From the NCBI GenBank assembly GCA_910592205.1, contig CAJVPJ010000013.1:23699-87698 (forward strand): a stretch of DNA of 64,000 nt. Reading direction: 5' to 3'. Every line of letters starts with the position of its first letter. Positions within the stretch are counted from its first letter, which is position 1. The DNA comes from Paraglomus occultum. Its lineage: Eukaryota > Glomeromycota > Glomeromycetes > Paraglomerales > Paraglomeraceae. Positions 34,602 through 47,462 of this stretch are shown one piece after another. The position numbers and the translations under genes were made by a program. The notes under the pieces are model-generated. The model did not search any database. It was not told the DNA's origin and saw nothing but the letters and a program-made list of their open reading frames with translations.

Positions 34602-37600
34602 GTATAAACATATCGATATACTTTCGTACCGTTGCCCGTATGCATGAAACAAGCAATATTGAGGATAATACTTGTCCCATTGACGGATCACAAAGAATGG
34701 CAATTCGTTAAAATGGGAGGCACCCCAATAAATAGGCACGTTTACAAGCAGCATGTTGTAACGATAATTCGCCAGAAATGTGACAAGCATTGGGACAAAC
34801 TACAAACATAACGCGTTATTTAGCTCCGAGTTAAATCATGGCTAAATCGTTAAAAATGCCAATAGCAATAAGATCAACACTAATACTAATACTGAAATAT
34901 TTATCCGATAAAATCAATCATCAAAAAATGTGTGAGCCCGTATATTAATATGGAAAATTATAATTCAACGTTCAATCGGATATGAAAAAGCAATACGTTT
35001 TCTAGATATAGGTTGTAATTGTGGTTGCTCAAAAAAAAAAATTCCAAGAAAAAAGTTAGTCGAATTACGTGAGACGTGTCAAGGTCTGAACGAGACATAT
35101 TTTTAATGGCCCACTGAAAGCAATGAATAACGGAAAAATAATTGCCAATCGATGTTTAAAAAAAACGCGTATTAATAAGAGAATATTTTGCTATTGAAGT
35201 CGTACTACGCCTCTTTGTCAGAAACGTATCTCGATATGTTAGAGATTGGCCGTCCCAAATACAGTATTGATATTAGACGTACGGAATGTCACGGTCTTAG
35301 TTCTTAACGTTAAGGAGCACTGTACTTATTACAAAGGCGTCTTATGTCGATATAGTAGTTAGCGTATACGTCCCGAGCTTTATTCTTTCAGTTCTTAGAA
35401 CTAATGTTAGTAATTTCGAATTTACGAAACTAAGCAAAATGCACATATAGTTAAAGCAAATTCTATCGTTGTCTAGAAATGCCTCTTGCTCAGACTCGAA
35501 AATAATTATATCCTATCTTATATCGTAGCTCGAAATATGCCAGAGAACGGATTGTTTACGAATACAGAAAACGTAATGTCAATAAAAAACGTCCTCTCCT
35601 ATACTCTGTCAAGACTAGTGCGTTCCCAAAAAAGTGTCAGACCCGAACACGTATAGAGAGCAAAATAATGTGTTTATTTATGTTTTATTTGTGCAGATTA
35701 TTTTATTCTAACAAGAATAATAATAATAATAAAAAGACGCAAGGCAGAAATTAATTATCTCATCTAAGGAGATTTTCTGCAAAATGGTTTGATAAAGTAT
35801 CGCCGTCATGACTTCAAGTTCAGAATAACACTATTCACTTTGTTGGTAATAAATAGTATGCCAGGACTACATCGAAGATCGAGATGAAGCACTCGACCGT
35901 GCATGCTAAGTGACCGAAACAAGATTCTATTCGAGAAGACTTTGGAGACATCGTGAATACTAGCTGAAATTTTATCCAATCATACGTTTTCTACTTGCTG
36001 TCTGTCGACTATAGCGTGGAAATAGTAAATAGGGCTTTGTTTATATAACTAAATTCTTACTGCGGAATAACTATTTAAAACCTAACTGGTCCGTCATTAT
36101 GCATACATTACATTTGCATATACATTGAATTTGCTGTATGAATAATGTGACACAACTTTATAATTTATCTCCGGTTGACGTGATGTGGGGTGTTCTTATA
36201 ATGGTGTCTGACAACATGCTGACCCAAATAACCCAGATATCAATCGAATTGATGATTCGTGGCGAATCATAAGATTGATTATATATATTGGTTCGGAAAG
36301 AATTGAAAAAACCCCTATTTTGATTTGTCACTAAATGCTTTATGAAAAAATAGTAACGAAGCTTGAACAATAGAATTCTTGATAACAGACTCGTCTTAAT
36401 AAAAGGTTAGTCTTTGAAAATCTTGATAGCGTGACGTGAACGCTGAATAGAAAGTACATCAACAAAGTAGAATTTAAATGGTACAGTCAGGTGACCGAAT
36501 TTATGTCTTGTTACACTAATTAAGCTAAAAAAAGAATACATAAACATCACGTTGGTTGTGACACTTGGTAATTATATGACTTTCGCTTTTTGGCGTCAGA
36601 ATTAGCAAACCACTCACGGCTTTTATGCAAGCAGTCAGATGATCAACCAATCATACATCTACTATTATGCTTATGTGGCATTCGAATATCCGAAATTCTT
36701 TTGTGAAACATTGCCCGGACTCATACCTACATATATACATAGACTTATCTATGGATTTATTAAGAACCAATAAGCGACTCAATCAGGTTCTTAATCCAGT
36801 AAAGTGCCTATTTGGAGACAGATTAGTAATTGGGAGGGAGATACAGGTAACCGTAATCTTGATTTACGAGGACCTGTCTGCTTACCACAAAACTACTTAT
36901 AAGGGAAATACCCAACAATATCGACCTTCAACACCATTGTCTGAAAAGTTTTCCCTCGGCAACAAGTATTTTGCCTCTCTTTTTGCTCTATTCTCGATAT
37001 CATAATAATAAACCCAGTTCATTTTTACCGCTCAAACATTTATCTCTTGTCTATTATGCTACTGAACATGTTCGTTGACAGCATATGCGAGAAGTAGCAT
37101 ATATGCTTGGATGGAATCGAATATGCGCCGCTTTCATCTTTACAAATGTTCCCAGTCGAACGAAATTCTCTCAAAGACGCTCAAACAAGTAGCATTTATT
37201 GATGTCTACGAAGATGCAAATAAAGTGTATATCCATGGTCCGACTACTCGCTACGTTTGATTAATGCTATACAAACTTGTATCTCTGCGTACAATGCTGC
37301 ATTTGGCGCTGCATGTCTCCAAAAAGAAGGTGTGGACAGAAACCAAAAGGAGCAAAAGGCGGTTCGCAGACTACACTTGCGCTATAACAGTTAGTATTTG
37401 GTCTTATATCTATTGTACAACGTTGTTGACCGCACGAGATGCATAAAGATAACTCCTCCCCCCCATCGCACGTCCTAATAACTCTCAGGAGCGAAGATTT
37501 CTTTCAGATAGCGCCAGATAATAATCAGATTCACACGAGAACGCCATTTTCATTGCCCTACAAATGAACAATAACATCGATTGAATAGCATCTCGTCATA

Positions 37601-37859
37601 TAGGCCAGTTTTTTCAACTACAATACCAGACTTTTGGTTATATACCCATCCCCTCAAATGTACCACAAAAAACCCACACGAAATAATGCGTGGAATACGT
37701 CATCCATATACAGTTAGCATTCACCTGTATTACAGACCACGGCATTCTTCATCCCCCTTGCTTTATTTATCGATTCCACAGATGTCTCTCCCCCCCCTTT
37801 TCACTACCAAAAAAACAGCCGGGTCATTTCTTCGTTCAAAGTCAAAGTATACAAAATAA
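34602..37859. other. Gene-poor interval upstream of SPP1
   Basis: About 3.2 kb. Open frames of 60-112 codons at 36667-37005, 37075-37260 and 37264-37446 have no recognisable family, no clear splice continuation and ordinary AT-rich composition, so I do not call them genes. The last few hundred bases should be the SPP1 promoter and 5' UTR; they hold poly-C tracts (ctcccccccatc near 37456, ctccccccc near 37791). Confidence 0.45.
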
Positions 37860-40800
37860 ATGGTAATGTCTCCAACAGCACAGCTATCTGAATACTCTAT
37901 CTCCCAGAATAAACTCACTAGTTTGTCTGAACCCACCGGTTATCTTCATGGACCGCAGCAGCGAGAACAACTGCACCACTATCAACAAGAACAACAGCCA
38001 CCACCACAAGAGCAAAAACCACTGCCGCAAACTAATTATCATCTGAGTCAACCACAGCAATCCACATCAATGAACAACAACCAAACCACTTACCAACTTT
38101 CTCACACAACACACGATCGTCCATCTGCCAGTTCGTCCTTCAACATTCTTTCCGTCTTAAATCCAGAACCATCGCCACCCTCGGGTCTTGGTCCAGCCCC
38201 AACAGACCACATCACAAGAACCCTACCTTCCCCTAGACAACAAGAACCACCCACACGAACGATACTACCTCCACCGTCCGCGATCACCCAACCTCAGTAC
38301 TATGATCCCGTAAGATATAGCACGAGTACTCTGCAAGGCCATGGGCAGAGTCAGAGCAATTCAACCGGTTTTACATTACTGCCTCCGCCATTTCCGCTGG
38401 CTTCTTATCCGACTTCTCCAACACAATCATATTCTTCCAATTCTCATAATAGTTCCAATACACAGCCGGGGTACGGATATCCATATACTTACCGCTCGCC
38501 AGGCTTTAATACCCAGACACCTGCAAGTTTCAACACTACACTAGCTCCCATTTCGCAAATTTCACCACCTGTAACTTCCCCCTTGTCAATGGCACCTCCG
38601 CGTCCAGAGATTGTAAACTCATGTAACTTGTCGCCGTCGACAGCACAAGTTACGAGTCCAACCTCGGCGCAACATCAGTATTCCGCTCTAAATGGTTCTG
38701 TGGCAGACGACGCTAACACACTACTCAAGTTTGCCAACAGCAATAAAATGGATATAGACGAGAAAACGACGTATAATAGATCAAACGCACAAGATATACC
38801 GCCATATTCTGTACAGACAAATGTAACGGAAAGACAAGTAACCAACGAATACGAAAACTCTCGGCTCGCCCAGCTTCTCGACACTGCTCTTGAGCAAGAA
38901 CGAAGAGAGCGTGAGTTGGCCGACGAGGAGAATAGAATGATACATAGAGAGCGCGAAGAACCGAGAGAGTCGGATCCGTCTATCAAAGGCGAGCATTCGA
39001 GAGAGGAGAGTGTAGTAGGTAGTCCGAGTGTTGAAGAAGAATTGGATATTGTCCAAGACGATCAGGAGGTTGTTGTGGACGTAACTCCTCCGAGGGAATT
39101 AGTCGAAAATAATACAGTAAACTCTTTGGCGCGGTCAGTCAACCAGTTCGGTAAGCATTACGACTACGACGAGCCGTTGAACGATTACGAGGATACAGTA
39201 GAAGTTAGTACCGATGAAGTTATGATTTTTATGCCGAAGAGCGAAGGATACGAAAACGGAAAACAAGTCGAAGCAATGAGCCAAGATGATGTAAACAAGA
39301 ACGTGAAGCTAGAAGAAACTTCACCAGAACCATCTTCATCCGGAGACGAGTTCCACAAATCACCATCCTCCTCTCGTCGCTCAAGCATCTCAAAAACCGT
39401 CCTCAAAAAAACTTCCATCAAAAAACCTAGCGTACGTCATCTTTCAGCTAAGAAATCGCTGAAACGCAAATCGTCATCTTCAAACTTGCATTCTCCATCC
39501 GGTGACGATAATGCTTTGCGCATTGACCCCATTTCTGGCTCTCCTTCTCTATCCAATACTCCTAACAGCAACAAGAAACTTAAAAAGGCTAATAAGCAGC
39601 GGCGCAAGAATTCCCAGAGTTCGAGTGTAACTGCATCACCGATGATCGATCCGATCGCCGGTAACTCTGCAGGAGCGGAACCGATGGCGGTCGATGAGAC
39701 GCAGATCAGCAACAAGTTGTATTGTATATGTAGGTCGGGCTTTGACAACCGGTTCATGATTCAGTGTGATGGATGCAATGAGTGGTATCACGGTGACTGC
39801 GTTAAGATATCGGAAGATATATCGCAGTTAATCGACAAGTACTATTGCCCGGGCTGTACAGGTAAGAAAGTTTTGGATGACAATTTATGACAAGTGACTT
39901 TCTTTAGTAACTGTCTAACCTTTCCTCTTAACACTTTTTATGATCTCGTCATACTCAGCCAAAGGTAATACTTCTTCTTGGAAACAAAAATGCCGAAATC
40001 CACCATGCAACAAACCAGCTCGCATTCCGTCATCCAGATACTGCTCTCAAGGTTGTGGGTTAGCATTGGCACAGGCACGTCTGCGTGAGAACGAAAAGCG
40101 TGCCAAACTCATGCTTTATCTGCAAAAACCTCAAACTCCCCTCAAACCATCTACACCGAACTCTGACAAGTCAACTCCCTCATCCAACAAACGCTGCACA
40201 CGAAACCTAGCAGCCGATTTGGACGATCGTTCTCACTGGAAAAAGGTTCAGGAAGAATGGGATCGTGTTACGAAATTTTCCGAGGTTATTGAGCGACGAG
40301 AACAGATCTTAAGAAAAGCCATAAAACGATGTGAGTCGGAAGGGAAGAATGGATACACACCGTGTGGATTTGATAGTCGTTTGCTCCTCAATGACAAAGA
40401 AGTGATGGAACTTGGTGATGCGACCGATGAGAACGTTAACATTTGCAAGGAGAAGGGAAGCTGCGAAAAGCATCCATTGTGGCAAAGTGTTAAACTTGTA
40501 GAAATTGAGCAGGAGAAGGCTTTACAGGTATGGATACCTTTTTAGCATTGTTGAGTTTTATGTAATAAGGATAATGACATTGGGATCGTTGTAACAATCA
40601 TTATACCGCAATTTATGAACAATGTTCTAATCTTATTTTTTTTTGTTTCGATTCACAGTCAGCGCGATTAGAAAAGCTGCGTGCTGAAAAAAAGCAAATT
40701 GGTAGCCGTATGAAGAGGCGCAAAACTGATTGGGAATCCGCGTTATTGAATGGTACAATAAATCACTCTGCCCGCTCTCGTATGGCCATTTTAGTTAATA

Positions 40801-40868
40801 AGGCTGATGACGACGACAAACTCACCATCGAAGAGACAAAAAATTCATTCGTGGATATTGAAGCATAG
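37860..40868 (+). CDS. SPP1: COMPASS subunit Spp1/CFP1-like PHD protein
   Basis: Spp1 (CFP1/CXXC1 in animals) brings the Set1/COMPASS histone H3K4 methyltransferase to chromatin by reading H3K4me3. Exons 37860-39861, 39959-40527 and 40659-40868 give 926 residues. The first 620 residues are low complexity, Gln/Pro/Ser/Asn-rich then acidic and Lys/Ser-rich. A C4HC3 PHD finger at about 619-668 begins KLYCICRSGFDNRFMIQCDG, continues CNEWYHGDCV and ends YYCPGC. The CFP1 C-terminal zinc block follows (KCRNPPCNKPARIPSSRYCS), then helical regions ending with KLRAEKKQIGSRMKRRK. There is no CXXC DNA-binding finger, as in other fungi. It is longer than yeast Spp1 because of the N-terminal tract. The start directly follows an in-frame stop; the second in-frame ATG (37866) is also possible. 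Confidence 0.92.
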
Positions 40869-41378
40869 GAACGGGGGTCACTTAGACGTCAGTAATAGAC
40901 TCGCTTTGTAGTAAGTTGCTGTTAGCAGATGAGTTAATTGTTAGTTTGCTTTGGTGTTTTGCACTTATAATGAAAATTCACATAATCGCTCAATGACAGT
41001 AAAGGACATTGCATATTCTTTTTCCGTTAGTATATTTGAAAATAGTATCTTTGTACAGTTTTAGTTTAATTCTATTAAAACAATATATTTCAATTGATGT
41101 CTGATGCTGTGCACAGTCTAATCATTTGGTAGAGGATTTCTCATGCAGACCTCTTCTTATACTTTGTAATTAGTTTGTATAGATTTTATTTAAAAGCTTG
41201 GTAATAAAATAAACTCCTAAATAGAGTTGTGAGAATCAGACAATGCTGACCATTGGAATTTTTTGATATTTACATTCGAGTTTTTAGGCATGTATTATAA
41301 TATTTTCTTTTAACAAGTTGTGTCAACTTGGAAAAACCTATCTTTTTGATTTCCATGCGTCAGCATTTCCCTTTTATT
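40869..41378. other. Spacer between convergent genes
   Basis: About 510 bp between SPP1 and the XPG-like gene, both ending here. AT-rich with several aataaa-like motifs (for example aataaaataaactcc near 41203). No gene or repeat. Confidence 0.5.
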
Positions 41379-43859
41379 TCAAAAATACACCATATCGTTC
41401 AGATTTTTGTTTTCAGCTTGTGGTGCATCATTAAATATGTTGACACTACTTGGCTGGATATCATATAACGCTAGGAAACTCTCGAGATCCGACGATTCAG
41501 GCTTCATCTCATACGCGACCGACCCAATGGCCTCAACTTTGGGTGGTTTGTTAAAAATTTGTCTGGTAACTCTGACTTCATCGAGATAATTGTCAGGGAA
41601 ATCGAATCGAGAACTACAATTATCAACTATATTTTCGATAGTTTCATATTGTCTAATCAACTTTAAAGCAGTGACTGGCCCAATTTTTTCAACTTTGCCT
41701 CCGAAATCGGTTCCGCACATTATACATAAATCGAGAAAGGCCTCTTTGGATAATTCCAATTCCTCTCTTGCCTTTACGGAAGAGTATTCCAACATGGGTT
41801 GATTTTTCCATTGAAGCTGTCGTATGACGACGCCTTCTCCGAACAGAGCAGCATCCATGTCTTCGGTGACTGTCGCATCAGCTATCCCGTGCGTTGTCAA
41901 AGATGCACACATGGCTTCTGCTTCATGATCGTGACACGTCAGACAGGGCACGCCTGATTTCCGGAGAAAAGCTTTGGCTTCTTCAATCATGTTTCTTGTT
42001 ACTGGGGCTACTGCTTTTTCTAGGCGGGTAACGTAGTAATCTGTCTCTGATGTTACGTCTAATAACGTAGAACGTAGGTCTGATAGTTCGATAGTTCGTT
42101 TATAGGTTGATATAATGTCTTCTAATGTTTCTAGATCTAATGTTTCTTCTTCTTCTATTGTTTTTGTCTCTAATGCTATGTCTGGGAGTTCTGTAGAGGT
42201 GGGCGGTTCTGGTATTGAAGTGGGCGGTTCTGGTATTGAGGTGGGTGGTTCTGGTATCAAAGTGGATGCTGCTGAGTCCACTAAGGGTATCGGTTGAGAT
42301 AATTCGACCACCTCCGGTGAATCTGGTGTTCTGATCTGGTCAGACACGACTGCTGACGAAGGTTCGGCTTGCTTTTGATCCGCATGCTCGAGCGCATCCC
42401 GATCTAATGTTTCCTCTTCTTCCAATGCTTTTGTCTCTAATGATACACCTGGGAGTTCTGCAGACGTAAGCTGTTCTGGTATTGAGGTGGGCGGTTCTGT
42501 TATTGAGGTGGGTGGTTCTGGTATCAAAGTGGACGCTGTCGAGTCCGCTAAGGGTGACGGTTGAGATAATTCGACCACCTCCGGTGAATCTGGTGTTCTG
42601 ATCTGGTCAGACGCGACTGGTGACGAAGGTTCAGCTGGCTTTTGATCCGTATGCTCGAGCGCGTCCCGGTCTACTGTTTCCTCTTCTTCCAATGCTTTTG
42701 TCTCTAATGATACATCTGGGAGTTCTGCAGAGGTGGGCGGTTCTGGTATCGAAGTGGGTGCTGCTGAGTCCACTAAGGGTATCTGTTGAGATAATTCGAC
42801 CACCTCCGGTGAATCTGGTGTTCTGATCTGGTCAGACACGACTGGTGACGAAGGTTCAGCTGGCTTTTGATCAGTATGCTCGAGCGCGTCCCGGTCTACC
42901 GTTTCCTCTTCTTCTGATGTTTTTGTCTCTAATGCTATGTCTGGGAGTTCTGTAGAGGCGGGCGGTTCTGGTATCGAAGTGGGTGCTGTTGAGTCCGCTA
43001 AGGGTGACGGTTGAGATAATTCGACCATCTCCGGTGCCTCTGGTGTACTGATCTGGTCGGACATGACTGATGACAAAGGTTCAGCTGGCTTTTGGTCGCG
43101 CGCATCCCGTAATGACGCCTCCATTGACAATTTGAGTTGCTGAGGAATATCTAGTATCTTATTCAAAAGCACATCATTTAACAGGTTCGCCTCCATCTGA
43201 CCAAGTTTTTGCGCTCTAGAACGCGTTTTTGAGAATCTCAATTCCTTAGAATCCAAAAGAACACTCGTAACTAACTTTTCTACTCTGGTTCTGATTAATA
43301 TATCGTCTATAGTTGGACTAAAGCGGGGATTGCGAAGCATGAACGTGGACATACCCTGCGCCTTACCTATTTTTAACGCAGTTTGCGTATCTAATCCTTC
43401 GTCTCCGACTATGTCAACCAAATCTTTAATACCCGCAGTCACATACTCTGAGCGTAATAGGTCCCTCTTACTTCTTATTTTTAACGACTCTGCAATCTGG
43501 TCCCACTCTTTCAGTCTCGTTTGTCGTTTATTCTCAGATCCCAATTGTACTTTTGTCTTTTCTATAACTGATCTCCTTCTCATACGTTCTTGCAATTTTT
43601 GCCTGATATTTGCATCCCCATCAAATATGAATATTGGCTTGATGTTGTAATATTTGAGAAAGGCAATTAATTGATAGAACCCAAGCACATGTGGGAAGGG
43701 ATGGGAATTCTCTCCACGATCTGCTCCCTTGACGAAACGCTGGATAAAGAGCGTTCCATCAATTGCTAACGTTTTGTTTTGGAGGTCATTAATGGATATT
43801 GGTGTTAGGGAGGATGGAGCAAAGCGTCTTAAGAAAGGTGTGAGGCCTTTGATACCCAT
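41379..43859 (-). CDS. FEN1/XPG-like structure-specific nuclease
   Basis: Single-exon gene, 826 residues. The N-domain starts exactly as in FEN1 with MGIKGLTPFLRRFAP; metal-binding Asp34 lies in TLAIDGTLFIQRF and Asp80 in IKPIFIFDGDAN. The I-domain lies far away at about 615-730: AKAFLRKSGVPC, HDHEAEAMCASL (Glu-x-Glu pair), ATVTEDMDAALFG (Asp pair) and MCGTDFGGKVEKIGPVTALK (Asp plus helix-hairpin-helix). All seven acidic active-site positions expected from FEN1 appear present, so it should be a 5' flap or bubble nuclease. Between the domains is a spacer of about 500 residues containing four acidic/Pro-rich repeats. It lacks the PCNA-binding motif and length of ordinary FEN1 and the UBM motifs of XPG that I would recognise, so it is a separate fungal branch; a role in repair or mitochondrial DNA is possible but unproven. 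Confidence 0.85.
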   Translation of the reverse strand: MGIKGLTPFLRRFAPSSLTPISINDLQNKTLAIDGTLFIQRFVKGADRGENSHPFPHVLGFYQLIAFLKYYNIKPIFIFDGDANIRQKLQERMRRRSVIEKTKVQLGSENKRQTRLKEWDQIAESLKIRSKRDLLRSEYVTAGIKDLVDIVGDEGLDTQTALKIGKAQGMSTFMLRNPRFSPTIDDILIRTRVEKLVTSVLLDSKELRFSKTRSRAQKLGQMEANLLNDVLLNKILDIPQQLKLSMEASLRDARDQKPAEPLSSVMSDQISTPEAPEMVELSQPSPLADSTAPTSIPEPPASTELPDIALETKTSEEEETVDRDALEHTDQKPAEPSSPVVSDQIRTPDSPEVVELSQQIPLVDSAAPTSIPEPPTSAELPDVSLETKALEEEETVDRDALEHTDQKPAEPSSPVASDQIRTPDSPEVVELSQPSPLADSTASTLIPEPPTSITEPPTSIPEQLTSAELPGVSLETKALEEEETLDRDALEHADQKQAEPSSAVVSDQIRTPDSPEVVELSQPIPLVDSAASTLIPEPPTSIPEPPTSIPEPPTSTELPDIALETKTIEEEETLDLETLEDIISTYKRTIELSDLRSTLLDVTSETDYYVTRLEKAVAPVTRNMIEEAKAFLRKSGVPCLTCHDHEAEAMCASLTTHGIADATVTEDMDAALFGEGVVIRQLQWKNQPMLEYSSVKAREELELSKEAFLDLCIMCGTDFGGKVEKIGPVTALKLIRQYETIENIVDNCSSRFDFPDNYLDEVRVTRQIFNKPPKVEAIGSVAYEMKPESSDLESFLALYDIQPSSVNIFNDAPQAENKNLNDMVYF
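42170..43075 (-). repeat. In-frame coding repeats in the nuclease spacer
   Basis: Four tandem copies of a unit of roughly 75-90 codons. Each holds DQKPAEPSS, SDQIRTPDSPEVVELSQ, a DS-A-TxIPEPPTS module, ELPDVSLETKALEEEE and DRDALEH. Unit lengths differ (about 263 and 228 bp between gcgtcccggtct-type markers at 42397, 42660 and 42888) because a 7-codon PEPPTSI subunit (21 bp, ggtgggcggttctggtattg) varies from one to three copies. High identity points to recent unequal exchange. Confidence 0.9.
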
Positions 43860-45560
43860 CCTCTTGTCAAGAAAGACAACAATACGTTTGATTGATTGGT
43901 GAATAATGATTCAAACCTCTACAAAAAGAATCAATGATTGCTTCATCTGAATGTTAAAAAGACGGTTAGATAATATTCGAGCGTATCGCAAATTAAAGTT
44001 TACAGTCAAAATTATTTATGGTGATCGGGATGTCGCAGTCACATGATGAATATTAGATAATAATAGTATCCATCAGTGAGTGTGAGGATCACAGTATTTT
44101 CTCCAAATAACAATCTAGCGATATTGCTTTTTTGCTTTATATATCAAATATTCAAAAGTCATCTGAAGTAAATACTTCGTCGGGATATTGCTCTTGGAAA
44201 GGCTTTTCAGGTGGGTCAGCTTAGACATCGTTTTAATACAGCTTCATTCCCTTTATGATAATCAGTATCTGAGAGTACAGTTTCATAGCATCATCCTTAA
44301 CCATAGATACTATATCAGCCTCAGTCAAATTCTCTTCAGTCGCTAATGGTTTCTTCGACATTTTTTTTATTAGTTTTTTTTTTCTTTAAAATAACGCGCC
44401 TGTTATACTGTCAATATGGTAATTGTGCATGTTATCACGTTTATCCTATCAGGTTGCATAAAGCATATGAAATCTGTCTCACAGACAGAATGTGCATATA
44501 TTAATCTACTATGAAATCGGTCGAAAGTGTGAGGCGGGGATAATATTTAACTGAGACGCGACAAAAGTAATTTCCGTGCACGAGTGAAACCTGTTTAACC
44601 GATAATTAGTATCTCGTAAATGTACATTTGTTTAAAAGTTTATTAATAAGCAGTATTAATTGTATTATGACCTGTCAATAATAAATACATAACACACAAT
44701 TTCATTTTATAACGAAAACAGATGCCAGTTAATTTTACGTTAACAAGCAAAGCTGTAGAACGAACGCCTTCGTTGAAATAAATAATAAGGTTTGTGTTTG
44801 ATCAAACTGATTAAACTAGTTGATACGTATATTAATATCAAAATAGTTTATTCGATAACAGTTGGCTGGTTTAAACGATTTGACCTGTCGCATTAGTCCT
44901 CGACTGTCAGAGCTTCATCTGTTTTGGCTACAATATTATATAGTTTTGTAAAACATATCATATAAAACTGTTAACGATTCTCTTGACAAGCAAAATTTGT
45001 TTTTGCGATTATTACACTTATCATTAGTGTTGGACAACATTACGTCAATTAAATTCTTGCCAAACGATATTCGTAATAAACAAGGAATAGGATGTTGTAG
45101 CGTTATTGTAGTATATGCTGCTGTCAAGATTATTGAAACAACACTGTATGTCTTTTTTACTTGCTCAGCCATTACTATTGCAATAATTTCAGAAAGAGAC
45201 CATTACAAAAAATTTATTTCTGTAAAAATAGTTGTAGCGTTCAAATTCGGAACTTGCCCTAATTTCTCATTCCATATAGTATATAATATAATATAATAAC
45301 CTGTCCATAACCTTTTTATTTAAACGTCACGATATATTCTCGGCCAAACGTAAACTTGGAACACTCTATGTCTCAACTGGCACGCTATGCATCGTGGTTC
45401 AGCTTAGTGTTCGTATAATAGTCAATAATATTCTACTCGCTTAGCAAATTTTATTGACGAGATACTATATTTTATAGATATTTCGCCCATGATTTATCCA
45501 TTATATCCAATTAAAAATATTGGCTAAAATACATGGTCACATTCATAATATTCTATTAAT
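43860..45560. other. Intergenic, nothing firmly recognised
   Basis: About 1.7 kb between the promoter of the nuclease gene and the RPT3 3' end. On the minus strand, from an ATG at 44359-44361, a frame opens MSKKPLATEENLTEAD and is interrupted by two in-frame stops before a second short stretch (PPEKPFQEQYPDEVFTSDDF) ending near 44160; no intron fits both parts in phase, so it is either a decayed small gene or chance. The rest is AT-rich. Confidence 0.4.
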
Positions 45561-47282
<1,722 letters not shown>

Positions 47283-47462
47283 AACCGCAAATGCAATATA
47301 GGCAAACGCTGGGAGACGAGTATTCTTCAGCAAACTGTTAAATTATAAAGTGTGTTTGCGTCATCTCTACGACGTAAATTTTCAATGCTCTGTACAACCG
47401 CGCATCTCTTACCAAATTTGGTTCAAAACTACCCTTTGTCGCTGAGAATTCGAGTTGGAAAA
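47283..47462. promoter_or_regulatory. Short divergent promoter region
   Basis: Only 180 bp separate the RPT3 start codon (47282) from the preferred start of the esterase-like gene (47463), or 69 bp if the upstream ATG at 47352 is used. The two genes must share or overlap promoter DNA. I did not find an obvious TATA box or a proteasome-type control element. Confidence 0.5.

Noticed and set aside
36667-37446. Three consecutive plus-strand open frames upstream of SPP1
   Set aside because: No domain, no shared frame through plausible introns, and lengths expected by chance in this interval.
44160-44361. Possible small minus-strand gene starting MSKKPLATEENLTEAD and ending FTSDDF
   Set aside because: Two in-frame stops split it, and no GT-AG intron joins the halves in phase. 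No family was recognised, so it is not called as a gene.
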